This document shows, one piece after another, positions 1 through 10,309 of a stretch of DNA of 64,000 nt (position 1 is the stretch's first letter; each line of letters starts with the position of its first letter). The position numbers were made by a program, and so were the translations under genes. The DNA is from Carya illinoinensis. Its lineage: Eukaryota; Streptophyta; Magnoliopsida; Fagales; Juglandaceae. The stretch spans positions 4,900,501 through 4,964,500 of the forward strand of contig NC_056764.1 of assembly GCF_018687715.1 (NCBI RefSeq), given 5' to 3'. Below the pieces are notes generated by a model that was not told the DNA's origin, made no database searches, and saw only the letters and a list, made by a program, of their open reading frames with translations.

Positions 1-261
1 TTGATGGCGATGATTTTGACATTCTAATATGAACCCCCATAAATCAATTGAATAACAGTTGAATAATGATGGAATAATTAATGAAGAGCGAGAAGTTTTG
101 ACAGATTAGTGAAGAGTAGCAAGTTTAGAAAGTATTATTCATAATATAATTAGTTAGTAATTTTCAACTTTTTTTAATGAAGACAAGTTAATGAAAGGAG
201 GCCCGAATTTCAGGTGGACCTAAAAGACCCAGGTGGTTACTTCTGGGGAAATACTTGGTTA

Positions 262-764
262 CTGAACGACCATTCAAGTGCACATTTATAAATGAGATTC
301 AATAATCACTAAACAGAAAAACTAAGGATAAACAGACCAATCAACTACCTTGAAGCCTTGAAGTGCAACTAAGGAAAAACCAACAACTGAACGACCATTC
401 AAGTGCACATTTATAAATGAGATTCAATAATCACTAAACAGAAAAACTTAGGATAAACAATCCAATCAACTACCTTGAAGCCTTGAAGTGCAACTAAGGA
501 AAAACCAAGCACTTAACGACCATTCAAGTGCACATTTATAATTGAGATTCAATAATCACTAAACAGAAAAACTAAGGATAAACCATCCAATCAACTACCT
601 TGAAGCCTTGAAGTGCAAGTAAGGAAAAACCAACAACTTAACGACCATTCAACTGCACATTTATAATGAAGATTCAATAATCACTAAACAGAAAATTACT
701 GTGAAAAACCATCCAATCAACAACCTTGAAGCCTTGCTGTTGCTAGTAAAACTAAGGAAAAACA
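262..764. repeat. Tandem array, four copies of a 125-bp unit
   Basis: Four head-to-tail copies begin at 262, 387, 512 and 637, each starting CTGAACGACCATTCAA or CTTAACGACCATTCAA and ending near AAGTGCAACTAAGGAAAAAC. The spacing is exactly 125 bp each time. The first three copies are nearly identical; the fourth is more diverged and its end is rearranged. No reading frame runs through it. It looks like a short local satellite. Confidence 0.93.
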
Positions 765-1264
765 TTGACTTGAAATCAATAATTAGTTTAAGGCATATGG
801 TAGATAGGGGCTTTTATTTTCCTAGTTTTCCCAGACCTCCCTAATTTCATTCCTACCCGATGCTATCCTTCATAGCAATATTTCTTTTTTGTAATGTAAC
901 AACTTTTCCCCAAATTTTCCCAGCAGCCATATGCAGTAAGTATTAAAACCACTCATCTCAAACAGACTCGAAAAAACGATATAATAAAGCTATATGAAAT
1001 TTCTGTGCACAAACCATAAAAACACAAACATCAGACTTGAAGAAATCAAAGTAGCACATTCGACAATATTCAAAAGACACAATGATAGTTGTTCCCTCTT
1101 TCCCACATTCTCTCAGCAACCAAACAGAGCTACAGCAACTTATAAGATCCTAGTCCGCCAATAATACCCAAAACTCAATCCAATCAAACCCAACCGAGCA
1201 GAAAATAAATAAATAGAAAAGAGTTGGTAAAACAAACCAAAACCATTTGAAAGAAGTACATAAA
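765..1264. other. No gene seen
   Basis: AT-rich sequence without a persuasive reading frame, splice pattern or repeat. It leads into the G-rich block that starts near 1265, where a short phrase (ATTCGTGCCTTGAGGGT) occurs twice at about 1265 and 1292. Confidence 0.5.
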
Positions 1265-1451
1265 TTCGTGCCTTGAGGGTTCTTTGGGAGAGATTCGTGC
1301 CTTGAGGGTCGTGGGTTCGTGTCCCGTCACGGCCTCAGGTGTCAAGACGACGGGGATGGAGGTTTGGGGGAGAGCACGGGGTGAAGACTGAGTGGGTTCT
1401 CTGGGAGGACGATGGGGAGAGGGAGGGCGAGTGGGTTCACGGGTTCGTGTG

Positions 1452-1565
1452 GGTTAGGGTTAGGGTTGAGAGGGATGATGAGAAAGGAGAGATGAGAGGG
1501 AGAGATGCGAGGGAGATGAGAGGGTTAGGGTTCGGTAGGGAGATGAGAGGGTTAGGGTTCGGTTC
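1452..1565. repeat. Interstitial telomere-like TTAGGG motifs in a GA-rich tract
   Basis: GGTTAGGGTTAGGGTTGAG lies near 1452, and GAGAGGGTTAGGGTTCGG occurs twice, near 1520 and 1546. The unit is TTAGGG, not the usual plant TTTAGGG. The surrounding 1340-1630 is strongly purine-biased (GAGAGA runs), so open frames through it on both strands are low-complexity shadows. A similar motif occurs inside the MULE at about 13727. Confidence 0.75.
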
Positions 1566-1654
1566 GTGTGAGAAGAGAGGACGAGAGAGAAGAGAGAGAC
1601 GAAAGGGACGAGAGAGAAGAGAGAGATGAGAACAAAGTTCAAACACATGCGGGA

Positions 1655-1757
1655 AGGGAAAGCCACCGATGGGATTCAAAAACCAAAACGGCGTCGTTTA
1701 CATTAAGTTGCCACGTAGGAAACGGGGATGCAAAGGGGATGCACCCCGGGGATGTTT
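1655..1757. mobile_element. Possible end of a second Mutator-like element
   Basis: Read on the minus strand, this stretch has the same order of motifs as the left end of the complete MULE at 13121: a GGGGATG/CATCCCC-rich tip, then TCCTACGTGGCAA, then an AAACGACGCCGTTTT block. The ACGTGGCA and GACGCCGTTTT phrases are shared with 13165-13210. The partner end was not found, and no target duplication could be assigned. It may be a related family or only shared subterminal sequence. Confidence 0.35.
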
Positions 1758-1794
1758 AGAATTTTCCAAATAAGAAAGAAAAGATCTAGCGCGT

Positions 1795-2700
1795 AGGAAA
1801 GTTCACCGACCTGACCCGTAAGCACCAAATTTCGACCCGACCCGAATATGTTTCATACCGATTAGGAAATTACCCGTTAACCGATCACCCGAATCCTTCT
1901 TCTCCTTCCTTTTGGAAGCATCGACTTGGCTGGCTGAACTTTAGGCCCTCTCTAAGACCACTGCCCGGTACTCATTTGAGTTTCAAGAATTCGATCCAAG
2001 CAAGCAAAACTATTTTATACATTTACCAATTTCAGGTTTTGAAAAGAGAAAATAGGGAAAAAAAACTACAAACAGAAGATTTTGACAGTGTTATTATTCA
2101 ATTTCTGCCCTCTTTTTGGTACGGGTCTATCTGAGTTTTCTTGGATAGATGATTTTGACAGAGTGTTCTCTTTTGAGGGCTTGGATTTGGACAATTATGA
2201 GACCCTTACATTTGGGGCTGATTTGAGAGTTTTAGAGAGAGTTTTGGGCCTTCGAAAAGGGGTTTTCAACTTTGAATTAGAAGAACTTGAGGACGAAGGG
2301 CAGTGGGAGAGAGAACCTGGACAGCATCTAGGACCTTCCATAGACACGAAAGAAGCTTCTTCTTCCTTCGATTGCTCTCTTCGTTCTTCACCGCTGCTAG
2401 TGCCAGCGAGGGTTTCTTCGGGATCTTAAATGACAAAGTCCAGTTCATAGTGCAACGATACTGAGAGCGAGAGATCTAGCGCCAGATCGAAGCTGGTAGA
2501 TGCTGGTAGTGCCAAATCGATGCTGGTAGCGCCAGATCGATGTTGGAGAAGACGCTGGATGCTGGTAGTGCCAGATCGATGCTAGAGAGGACGCTTAAAT
2601 TGGGTAACGGGTAATACTCGTTTCCGATTTTAACCACAAACGGTCCGGGTTATCGGTCCGGGTAACTTTGGAAAACGGGTCGGGTGGGGTCTCCGGATTT
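1795..2700. mobile_element. Possible ACCCG-flanked element
   Basis: The left flank (1795-1890) is rich in GACCCGACCCG and TTACCCGTTAACCG. The right flank (2600-2690) carries the complementary theme (GGGTAACGGGTAA, GGTCCGGGTTATCGG, CGGGTCGGGTGGGG), which forms a degenerate inverted repeat around about 0.9 kb. No transposase or clear target duplication is visible. A 115-codon open frame at 2082-2429 has no recognisable domain and is probably chance. Confidence 0.3.
2470..2592. repeat. Degenerate minisatellite
   Basis: About five imperfect copies of GATGCTGGTAGTGCCAGATC occur in a row with small spacers. They lie inside the ACCCG-flanked stretch. Confidence 0.65.
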
Positions 2701-4044
<1,344 letters not shown>

Positions 4045-4049
4045 TATCC

Positions 4050-4575
4050 TGTTGAGTACTGTGGAGTCTGGTCCACACCGCTCGAGCGGAGGCATTGGCC
4101 GCTCGAGCGAAGTCAGGCAGAGTCGAACGCTCGATGTCAGCTCGACAGTGAGCTCGAGCAGGAGGAGTTCGCTCGAGCGGAGGTATTGGCCGCTCGAGCG
4201 AAATCAGGCAAAGTCGAACGCTCGACGTCAGCTCGATAGTGAGCTCGAGCGAGATGCGGAAGGGAAGTTCGCTCGACGCGCGCTCGACATGCCGCTTGAG
4301 CGAACATACGATTTAGGGATTCCGCCGTTTGAACTACATATATGATTTTTTGCCTCTTAAGTCGGTATAGAGCAGATACGAAAACACTGTGGATGAACAG
4401 TGTTGTGACCCATCTTGTAGTGTGATTCCTCAATAATAAAATCCTCTACAGCTCTCGTGGACGTAGGCAATTTGCCGAACCACGTACATCTTGTGTCGTG
4501 TGTGATTGCGTGTGTGATCGTTTTTCTTTCTCATTCGGTGTTATTTTCAATTCATTGTCATCGTTTTTCACAACA
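4050..4575 (+). repeat. Copia-1 5' LTR
   Basis: Starts TGTTGAGTACTG and ends TTTTTCACAACA. The first third contains a 91-bp direct duplication (copies beginning at about 4080 and 4171) packed with CTCGAG and GCTCGAGCG palindromes. A poly(A)-signal-like AATAAAA lies near 4434. Frames crossing it are not genes. Confidence 0.96.
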
Positions 4576-4577
4576 AT

Positions 4578-4591
4578 TGGTATCAAGAGCC
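4578..4591 (+). other. Copia-1 primer-binding site
   Basis: TGGTATCAAGAGCC lies two bases inside the left LTR. It matches the usual initiator-Met tRNA primer site of plant Copia elements (TGGTATCAGAGC), apart from one extra A. Confidence 0.85.
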
Positions 4592-4615
4592 AAGGTTCGG
4601 GTCTGAGGAGAAACG

Positions 4616-7600
4616 ATGGCTGGAGATGAATTGAAGGTATCGGGGATCGAGAAGTTTGATGGCACGGATTTTGGATACTGGAGGATGCAGATAGAGGACT
4701 ACCTCTATGGGAAGAAACTTCATCTTCCACTATTGGGGCAGCAACCGGAAAAGATGGATTATGCTAGTTGGAACCTGTTGGATCGACAGGTTCTGGGGGT
4801 TATTCGATTAACCCTGTCGAGATCCGTTGCACACAACGTCATCAACGAGAAGACGACGGCGGATCTCATGGCGGCTTTGTCAGGTATGTATGAAAAGCCG
4901 TCAGCGAATAACAAGGTACATCTGATGAAAAAGTTATTCAATTTGAAAATGGCAGATAGTACGTCTGTTGCACAACATCTGAATGATTTTAATACTATCA
5001 CAAATCAATTGTCGTCTGTTGAAGTTGAATTTGATGATGAGATACGTGCACTGATATTATTGGCTTTATTGCCAAATAGTTGGGAAGCCATGAGAATGGC
5101 TGTTAGTAATTCTGCTGGTAAAAATAAACTGAAATATGATGATATTCGTGATTTGATTTTGGCTGAGGATGTGCGCAGGAAAGATTCAGGCGAGACCTCG
5201 GGTTTGAGTTCAGCCCTAAATGTTGACTCTCGAGGGAGATCACATGACAGGAATTCAAACAGAGGAAGATCAAAATCAAAGTACAGGGGCAAGAGCAAGT
5301 CGAGGCCTGGTCAGCAGGCAACTTGCTGGAATTGTGGCAAACCTGGCCACATAAAGAAAAACTGCAAAAACCCCAAGAAGACGGAGAATGATAGTGCTAA
5401 TGTGGTAACTGAAGAAGTACATGATGCACTATTGCTTGCAGTTCATAGTCCAGTTGATGACTGGATACTGGATTCAGGGGCTTCCTTCCATACATCTTCC
5501 CGCCGGGAACTAATGCGGAATTATGTTGCAGGTGATTTTGGGAAGGTATATTTGGCTGATGGTGAGGCTTTGAACGTAGTGGGGATGGGAGACATTGACA
5601 TTGCACTCCCTGGCAAGAACAAATGGACCTTGCAAAAGGTCAGGCACATTCCTGAGTTGAAGAAGAACCTCATTTCTGTTGGGCAGCTTGATGAGTGTGG
5701 TCATTCAGTGGTGTTCTCAGATAGCACCTGGAAGGTCACAAAAGGGGCATTGGTACTAGCTCGGGGTAAGAAAACTGGTACACTTTATATGACTACTGGT
5801 TTAATTGACACTATTGCTACTACCGTTGCAGAGAGCACAGCAGATTTGTGGCATTGTAGGCTTGGCCATATGAGTCAGAAGGGCATGACGGAACTTCTGT
5901 CTAGAGGCAAGCTACCAGAACTGAAAACAGTTGATCTCGGTATGTGTGAGAGTTGTGTTATGGGGAAACAAAAGAATGTCAGCTTCTTGAAAAGTGGCAG
6001 GATGCCAAAGACAGGAAGACTTGATCTTGTGCACACAGATGTGTGGGGTCCTTCTCTTGTTGCATCTCTTGGAGGTTCTCGCTACTATGTTACGTTCATT
6101 GATGATCATAGTAGAAAGGTATGGATTTATTTTTTGAAACATAAATCTGAAGTATTTAATGTTTTCAAAATTTGGAAAGCCATGGTTGAGACAGAGACAG
6201 GCTTGAAACTGAAGTGTTTGAGGTCTGACACTGGTGGTGAGTATGTTGATGGCGGGTTCAAGGAGTACTGTGCAGCTCTGGGTATCAGAATGGAGAAGAC
6301 CATTCCTGGGACACCACAGCAAAATGGAGTTGCTGAGCGTATGAACAGGACTATTAATGAGCGTGCTAGAAGCATGAGGTTGCACGCTGGACTACCACCC
6401 ACTTTCTGGGCAGATGCAGTCAGCACTGCCGTTTATTTGATAAACAGAGGGCCATCAATTCCACTGGATTGTGGATTGCCTAAGGAGGTTTGGAGCGGGA
6501 AAGAGGTTAAGTTTTCTCACCTTAAAACCTTTGGTTGTCTTTCTTATGTGCTTGTTGATTCTGATGCTCGCAGTAAGCTTGAGGCTAAGTCAAAGAAATG
6601 CTATTTCATTGGCTATGGAGACGAGGCATTTGGCTATCGTTTCTGGGATGATCAGGGTCGGAAAATCATAAGAAGCAGGAATGTGATTTTCAATGAGAAA
6701 ATGATGTACAAGGATAAGTCGAGTACAGTTCCTGCAGTAGCTCCTCAGGAGTCCGAGTTTGTAGGATTGGATGACCTACCAGAGGTCACAGTGCAGTGTA
6801 AAGATGTGAGTGACGGGGAGAGTGGGTCCAGTACACCCATTCCTATTATTCCGCAGGCAGTTTTAGAACCGTCTACTCCTACAGTTGCAGTTCGCAGGTC
6901 AGTTAGGACTATACGTCGTCCACAGCGTTTCTCACCTACTTTGAATTACATTCTGTTGACAGATGGTGGAGAACCGCAGAGTTATGAAGAAACCTTGCAA
7001 GATGAGAATTCTAGCAAGTGGGAGCTGGCCATGAAAGACGAGATGGATTCCTTGCTAGGGAATCAGACATGGGAGTTGACAGAACTTCCATCAGGGAAGA
7101 AGGCATTACACAACAAGTGGGTGTACCGGGTGAAAACTGAGCATGACGGCAGTAAGAGGTACAAGGCTAGACTTGTTGTAAAAGGCTTTCAGCAAAAGCA
7201 GGGTATTGACTACTCTGAGATCTTTTCTCTTGTGGTAAAGATCACAACTATCAGGATGGTATTGGCTATGGTTGCCACTGAAGATCTATTTCTTGAGCAG
7301 TTAGATGTGAAGACAGTTTTTCTTCATGGAGACCTTGAAGAAGACATCTACATGCACCAGCCTGAGGGGTTTGTGGTACAGGGAAAGGAAGGTTCAGTTT
7401 GCAGACTGAAGAAGAGCTTGTATGGCCTGAAGCAAGCTCCTAGACAGTGGTACAAGAAATTTGACAACTTTATGCACAGTGCAGGGTATATTAGATGTCA
7501 GGCAGATCACTGTTGCTATGTCAGGCATTTTGACAATTCTTACATTATTTTGCTGTTGTATGTGGATGACATGCTTATTGCAAGGGCTAGTATTGATGAG

Positions 7601-8521
7601 ATCAATAATCTAAAGAAGCAGATGTCAGAGCACTTTGCAATGAAGGATTTGGGAGCTGCAAAGCAAATCCTTGGCATGAGAATTGTCAGAGACAGAGTCA
7701 GAGGTACGTTGAGACTCTCACAGGCTGAGTATGTGAAAAAGATACTCAGCAGGTTCAACATGGACAAGGCCAAACCAGTTGGCACACCCTTGGGAAGTCA
7801 CTTCAGACTCAGCAAGAATCAGTCACCAGAGTCAGAGGAGGAACGAGATTACATGAGTAAGGTTCCTTATGCCTCAGCCATTGGTTCACTTATGTATGCT
7901 ATGGTTTGCACAAGACCGGATATTGCCCATGCAGTGGGAGTTGCGAGTAGATACATGAGTAACCCAGGAAAGCAACATTGGGAAGCAGTGAAGTGGATTT
8001 TGAGGTACCTAAAGGGTTCCTCAGAAACCTGTTTATGTTTCTCTGGAGAGAGCTTGGAGGTGCAGGGCTATGTTGATGCTAATTTAGCTGGAGATATTGA
8101 CAGCAGAAAGAGTACCACGGGCTTTGTTTATACACTTGGTGGTACTGCAGTGTCATGGGGTTCTAATTTACAGAAAACAGTTTCTTTGTCTACAACAGAA
8201 GCTGAGTATATTGCAGTGTCAGAGGCTGCAAAGGAGATGGTATGGCTACAAGGCTTCTTGGAAGAATTGGGTAAGAAGAATCAGAAAGGCACTCTCTACA
8301 GTGACAGTCAGAGTGCCATATTCCTTGCCAAGAATCCAGCATTCCATTACAGGACCAAGCACATTCAGATCAGGTATCACTTCATACGGTCATTGTTAGA
8401 TGACGGACAGTTGTTACTTGAGAAGATATGTGGAAGCAAGAACTCTGCTGATATGTTGACAAAGGGTGTTACGCTTGAGAAACTGAAGTTGTGCGCAACT
8501 TCAGTTGGTCTTCTAGAATGA
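4616..8521 (+). CDS. Copia-1 gag-pol polyprotein, intact frame
   Basis: A single 1301-residue frame encoding the retrotransposon polyprotein (capsid, protease, integrase, reverse transcriptase, RNase H). The ATG is the first after the primer site. In order: a UBN2-type gag; a CCHC knuckle (C237, C240, H245, C250); the protease DSGA motif (D286); the integrase HHCC zinc region (about 413-450) and DDE core D475, D538, E574; the RT YVDD box (982-985); RNase H with TEAEY and DSQSA near the end. The length suits a full Copia polyprotein and there are no internal stops. RT motif A reads DVKTVFLHG where DVKTAFLHG is usual, and FSLVVK stands where FSPVVK is usual. Both fit C-to-T changes, so an open frame does not guarantee activity. 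Confidence 0.96.
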   Translation: MAGDELKVSGIEKFDGTDFGYWRMQIEDYLYGKKLHLPLLGQQPEKMDYASWNLLDRQVLGVIRLTLSRSVAHNVINEKTTADLMAALSGMYEKPSANNKVHLMKKLFNLKMADSTSVAQHLNDFNTITNQLSSVEVEFDDEIRALILLALLPNSWEAMRMAVSNSAGKNKLKYDDIRDLILAEDVRRKDSGETSGLSSALNVDSRGRSHDRNSNRGRSKSKYRGKSKSRPGQQATCWNCGKPGHIKKNCKNPKKTENDSANVVTEEVHDALLLAVHSPVDDWILDSGASFHTSSRRELMRNYVAGDFGKVYLADGEALNVVGMGDIDIALPGKNKWTLQKVRHIPELKKNLISVGQLDECGHSVVFSDSTWKVTKGALVLARGKKTGTLYMTTGLIDTIATTVAESTADLWHCRLGHMSQKGMTELLSRGKLPELKTVDLGMCESCVMGKQKNVSFLKSGRMPKTGRLDLVHTDVWGPSLVASLGGSRYYVTFIDDHSRKVWIYFLKHKSEVFNVFKIWKAMVETETGLKLKCLRSDTGGEYVDGGFKEYCAALGIRMEKTIPGTPQQNGVAERMNRTINERARSMRLHAGLPPTFWADAVSTAVYLINRGPSIPLDCGLPKEVWSGKEVKFSHLKTFGCLSYVLVDSDARSKLEAKSKKCYFIGYGDEAFGYRFWDDQGRKIIRSRNVIFNEKMMYKDKSSTVPAVAPQESEFVGLDDLPEVTVQCKDVSDGESGSSTPIPIIPQAVLEPSTPTVAVRRSVRTIRRPQRFSPTLNYILLTDGGEPQSYEETLQDENSSKWELAMKDEMDSLLGNQTWELTELPSGKKALHNKWVYRVKTEHDGSKRYKARLVVKGFQQKQGIDYSEIFSLVVKITTIRMVLAMVATEDLFLEQLDVKTVFLHGDLEEDIYMHQPEGFVVQGKEGSVCRLKKSLYGLKQAPRQWYKKFDNFMHSAGYIRCQADHCCYVRHFDNSYIILLLYVDDMLIARASIDEINNLKKQMSEHFAMKDLGAAKQILGMRIVRDRVRGTLRLSQAEYVKKILSRFNMDKAKPVGTPLGSHFRLSKNQSPESEEERDYMSKVPYASAIGSLMYAMVCTRPDIAHAVGVASRYMSNPGKQHWEAVKWILRYLKGSSETCLCFSGESLEVQGYVDANLAGDIDSRKSTTGFVYTLGGTAVSWGSNLQKTVSLSTTEAEYIAVSEAAKEMVWLQGFLEELGKKNQKGTLYSDSQSAIFLAKNPAFHYRTKHIQIRYHFIRSLLDDGQLLLEKICGSKNSADMLTKGVTLEKLKLCATSVGLLE

Positions 8522-8599
8522 AGACAGGAGCAGTGAGTTGCAGAGGTGGAGGATATCATGTTTGAGGAAGACGGAGATACAGCGAGTGTACTAGTCTCC

Positions 8600-8611
8600 A
8601 AGTGGGAGAAT
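8600..8611 (+). other. Copia-1 polypurine tract
   Basis: AAGTGGGAGAAT abuts the 3' LTR, the expected place for priming of plus-strand DNA synthesis. Confidence 0.85.
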
Positions 8612-9137
8612 TGTTGAGTACTGTGGAGTCTGGTCCACACCGCTCGAGCGGAGGCATTGGCCGCTCGAGCGAAGTCAGGCAGAGTCGAATGCTCGATGTC
8701 AGCTCGACAGTGAGCTCGAGCAGGAGGAGTTCGCTCGAGCGGAGGCATTGGCCGCTCGAGCGAAATCAGGCAGAGTCGAACGCTCGACGTCAGCTCGACA
8801 GTGAGCTCGAGCGGGATGCGGAAGGGAAGTTCGCTCGACGCGCGCTCGACACGCCGCTCGAGCGAACATACGATTTAGGGATTCCGCCGTTTGAACTATA
8901 TATATGATTTTTTGCCTCTTAAGTCGGTATAGAGCATATACGAAAACACTGTGGATGAACAGTGTTGTGACCCATCTTGTAGTGTGATTCCTCAATAATA
9001 AAATCATCTACAGCTCCCGTGGACGTAGGCAATTTGCCGAACCACGTACATCTTGTGTCGTGTGTGATTGCGTGTGTGATCGTTTTTCTTTCTCATTCGG
9101 TGTTATTTTCAATTCATTGTCATCGTTTTTCACAACA
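8612..9137 (+). repeat. Copia-1 3' LTR
   Basis: The same length and ends as the 5' LTR. It carries the same 91-bp internal duplication (copies at about 8642 and 8733) with more of the CTCGAGCG boxes intact. Several differences from the 5' LTR are C here and T there. Confidence 0.96.
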
Positions 9138-9142
9138 TATCC

Positions 9143-9690
9143 CATCTTAATTCTAACATGTTTAAACCATTATAATTTATCACACATCCTAAGGCTACCA
9201 TGGCTTTTTATGCAAGGCAATATTATTCTTGCGTCGCGTATAGGACTGTCATTCGGACAGAATTTCTTTTGTCAGTTTGATCAGGTCCAGAATTTGAATT
9301 ACTGGTTTATATGGATGGCTATTGATCGGGATAATGGAGTAGCTTGTTCAGATCTTCAAGAGGATAACGGAGAAGCAATATGATCCATCCCTTTTTTTCC
9401 TTTTTTTTTTTTCCGTGCTTAATATCCTGTTCTTTGACTCGTAAATATTTCGACAGAAAATAGAAAAATCAGATTGATATATAGGATCAGTACTGCCAAA
9501 CACGTCCTTATTAAGGATTTGCTTCGCAGGTTGCAAGCAATTGCTTAGAAGACTTCGCCATTTATTATGATATATGATTAAAGAGATTTGTCATTAATTT
9601 CTTGTTTAATACGTTAGAAAAGTTTATCAGACAACAGCTGCTTGCTTTAATATAAAACCTAAACGCACTATCTCTATGACATCCAACAGG
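9143..9690. other. No gene seen
   Basis: Sequence between Copia-1 and the promoter of the small membrane-protein gene. A 107-codon frame at 9060-9383 begins inside the LTR and has no domain. Confidence 0.45.
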
Positions 9691-9695
9691 CTCAA

Positions 9696-9705
9696 CTATA
9701 TAAAC
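9696..9705 (+). promoter_or_regulatory. TATA box of the small membrane-protein gene
   Basis: CTATATAAAC stands about 160 bp upstream of the ATG at 9860. This is a plausible TATA box with a 5' leader of roughly 120-135 bases. No intron is needed between them. Confidence 0.55.
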
Positions 9706-9859
9706 TAATCAGACAACATGGTTTTAACCACTAACATGACTTCATGACTTAGAAATGTTCTGTATATATTATTAATAATAATAATCGTCAGAACGTTCTC
9801 TTCCTCGATCCTCAGGTTTTGTTCTGATCTCTGTGTCGATCTAATTCCTCTCTACCCGG

Positions 9860-10309
9860 ATGGTGATTTTCCTCCTGAAAATCATTTTCTTGGCGATAAC
9901 AACGTCATGGAATCTTCTCACTCGATTATTATTCACCGCTGTTGCAAACCTTCTGGTGGTATCGATCCATGCATTCAAAGTGCCGGGGGAAGCCGCCCGT
10001 GGTGCTTTAGAACAAGTCGCGGAAGCCCTCAGGGGATGCTTGGAATACTTCTTGGAGCTTCTGATAGAAGCAGTCAAAACTCTCATCTCCACTGTGTTTG
10101 ATGCTCTCATAAATGGTGTCTCGGGATCTGCTGTTTTTGCTGGCTCGGCGATTGGAGGCCTTGTGGAGCAAACCAGGACTAATCTTGAGGGGCTGTTGAC
10201 AGATGTGCCGGAGCTTCTGGAGAGCTTCTCGGAGATGATTTCGACGATGGTGTCAGATTTGTGGAACAATTACAAGGATGCTTTAGGATATGTTACCGAA
10301 AATGCCTGA
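9860..10309 (+). CDS. Small hydrophobic protein of unknown function, 149 aa
   Basis: I do not recognise the family and assign no function. The frame is intronless and opens with a strongly hydrophobic segment (about residues 1-40: signal anchor or one to two membrane passes). An amphipathic Leu/Ala/Glu-rich helical stretch follows (about 43-85), then a second apolar Gly/Ala segment (about 85-105) and an acidic, helical C-terminus. A TATA box and leader lie upstream and an AT-rich 3' region follows. GC-richer codon use than the flanks and a well-placed promoter support a real gene over chance. It could be a membrane-associated small plant protein. The start is the first ATG after the leader, and the in-frame stop is TGA at 10307-10309. 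Confidence 0.7.
   Translation: MVIFLLKIIFLAITTSWNLLTRLLFTAVANLLVVSIHAFKVPGEAARGALEQVAEALRGCLEYFLELLIEAVKTLISTVFDALINGVSGSAVFAGSAIGGLVEQTRTNLEGLLTDVPELLESFSEMISTMVSDLWNNYKDALGYVTENA

Larger units (their letters stand above)
4050..9137 (+). mobile_element. Complete Copia LTR retrotransposon (Copia-1)
   Basis: A 5088-bp element bounded by TG...CA LTRs (4050-4575 and 8612-9137, 526 bp each) and a perfect 5-bp target duplication TATCC (4045-4049 and 9138-9142). It has a primer-binding site, a polypurine tract and one uninterrupted gag-pol frame. By eye the LTRs differ at about 11 positions (about 2%), mostly C/T and A/G, so the insertion is fairly young. The integrase-before-RT order makes it Copia. 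Gag and pol resemble the Tnt1/Tork type, a family call made from memory. Confidence 0.97.

Noticed and set aside
1339..1759. Overlapping open frames in the GA-rich stretch
   Set aside because: Low-complexity Arg/Glu/Gly composition on one strand and Ser/Leu/Pro on the other; no domain.
2082..2429. 115-codon plus-strand frame
   Set aside because: No recognisable domain or promoter context; it lies inside a suspected repeat element.
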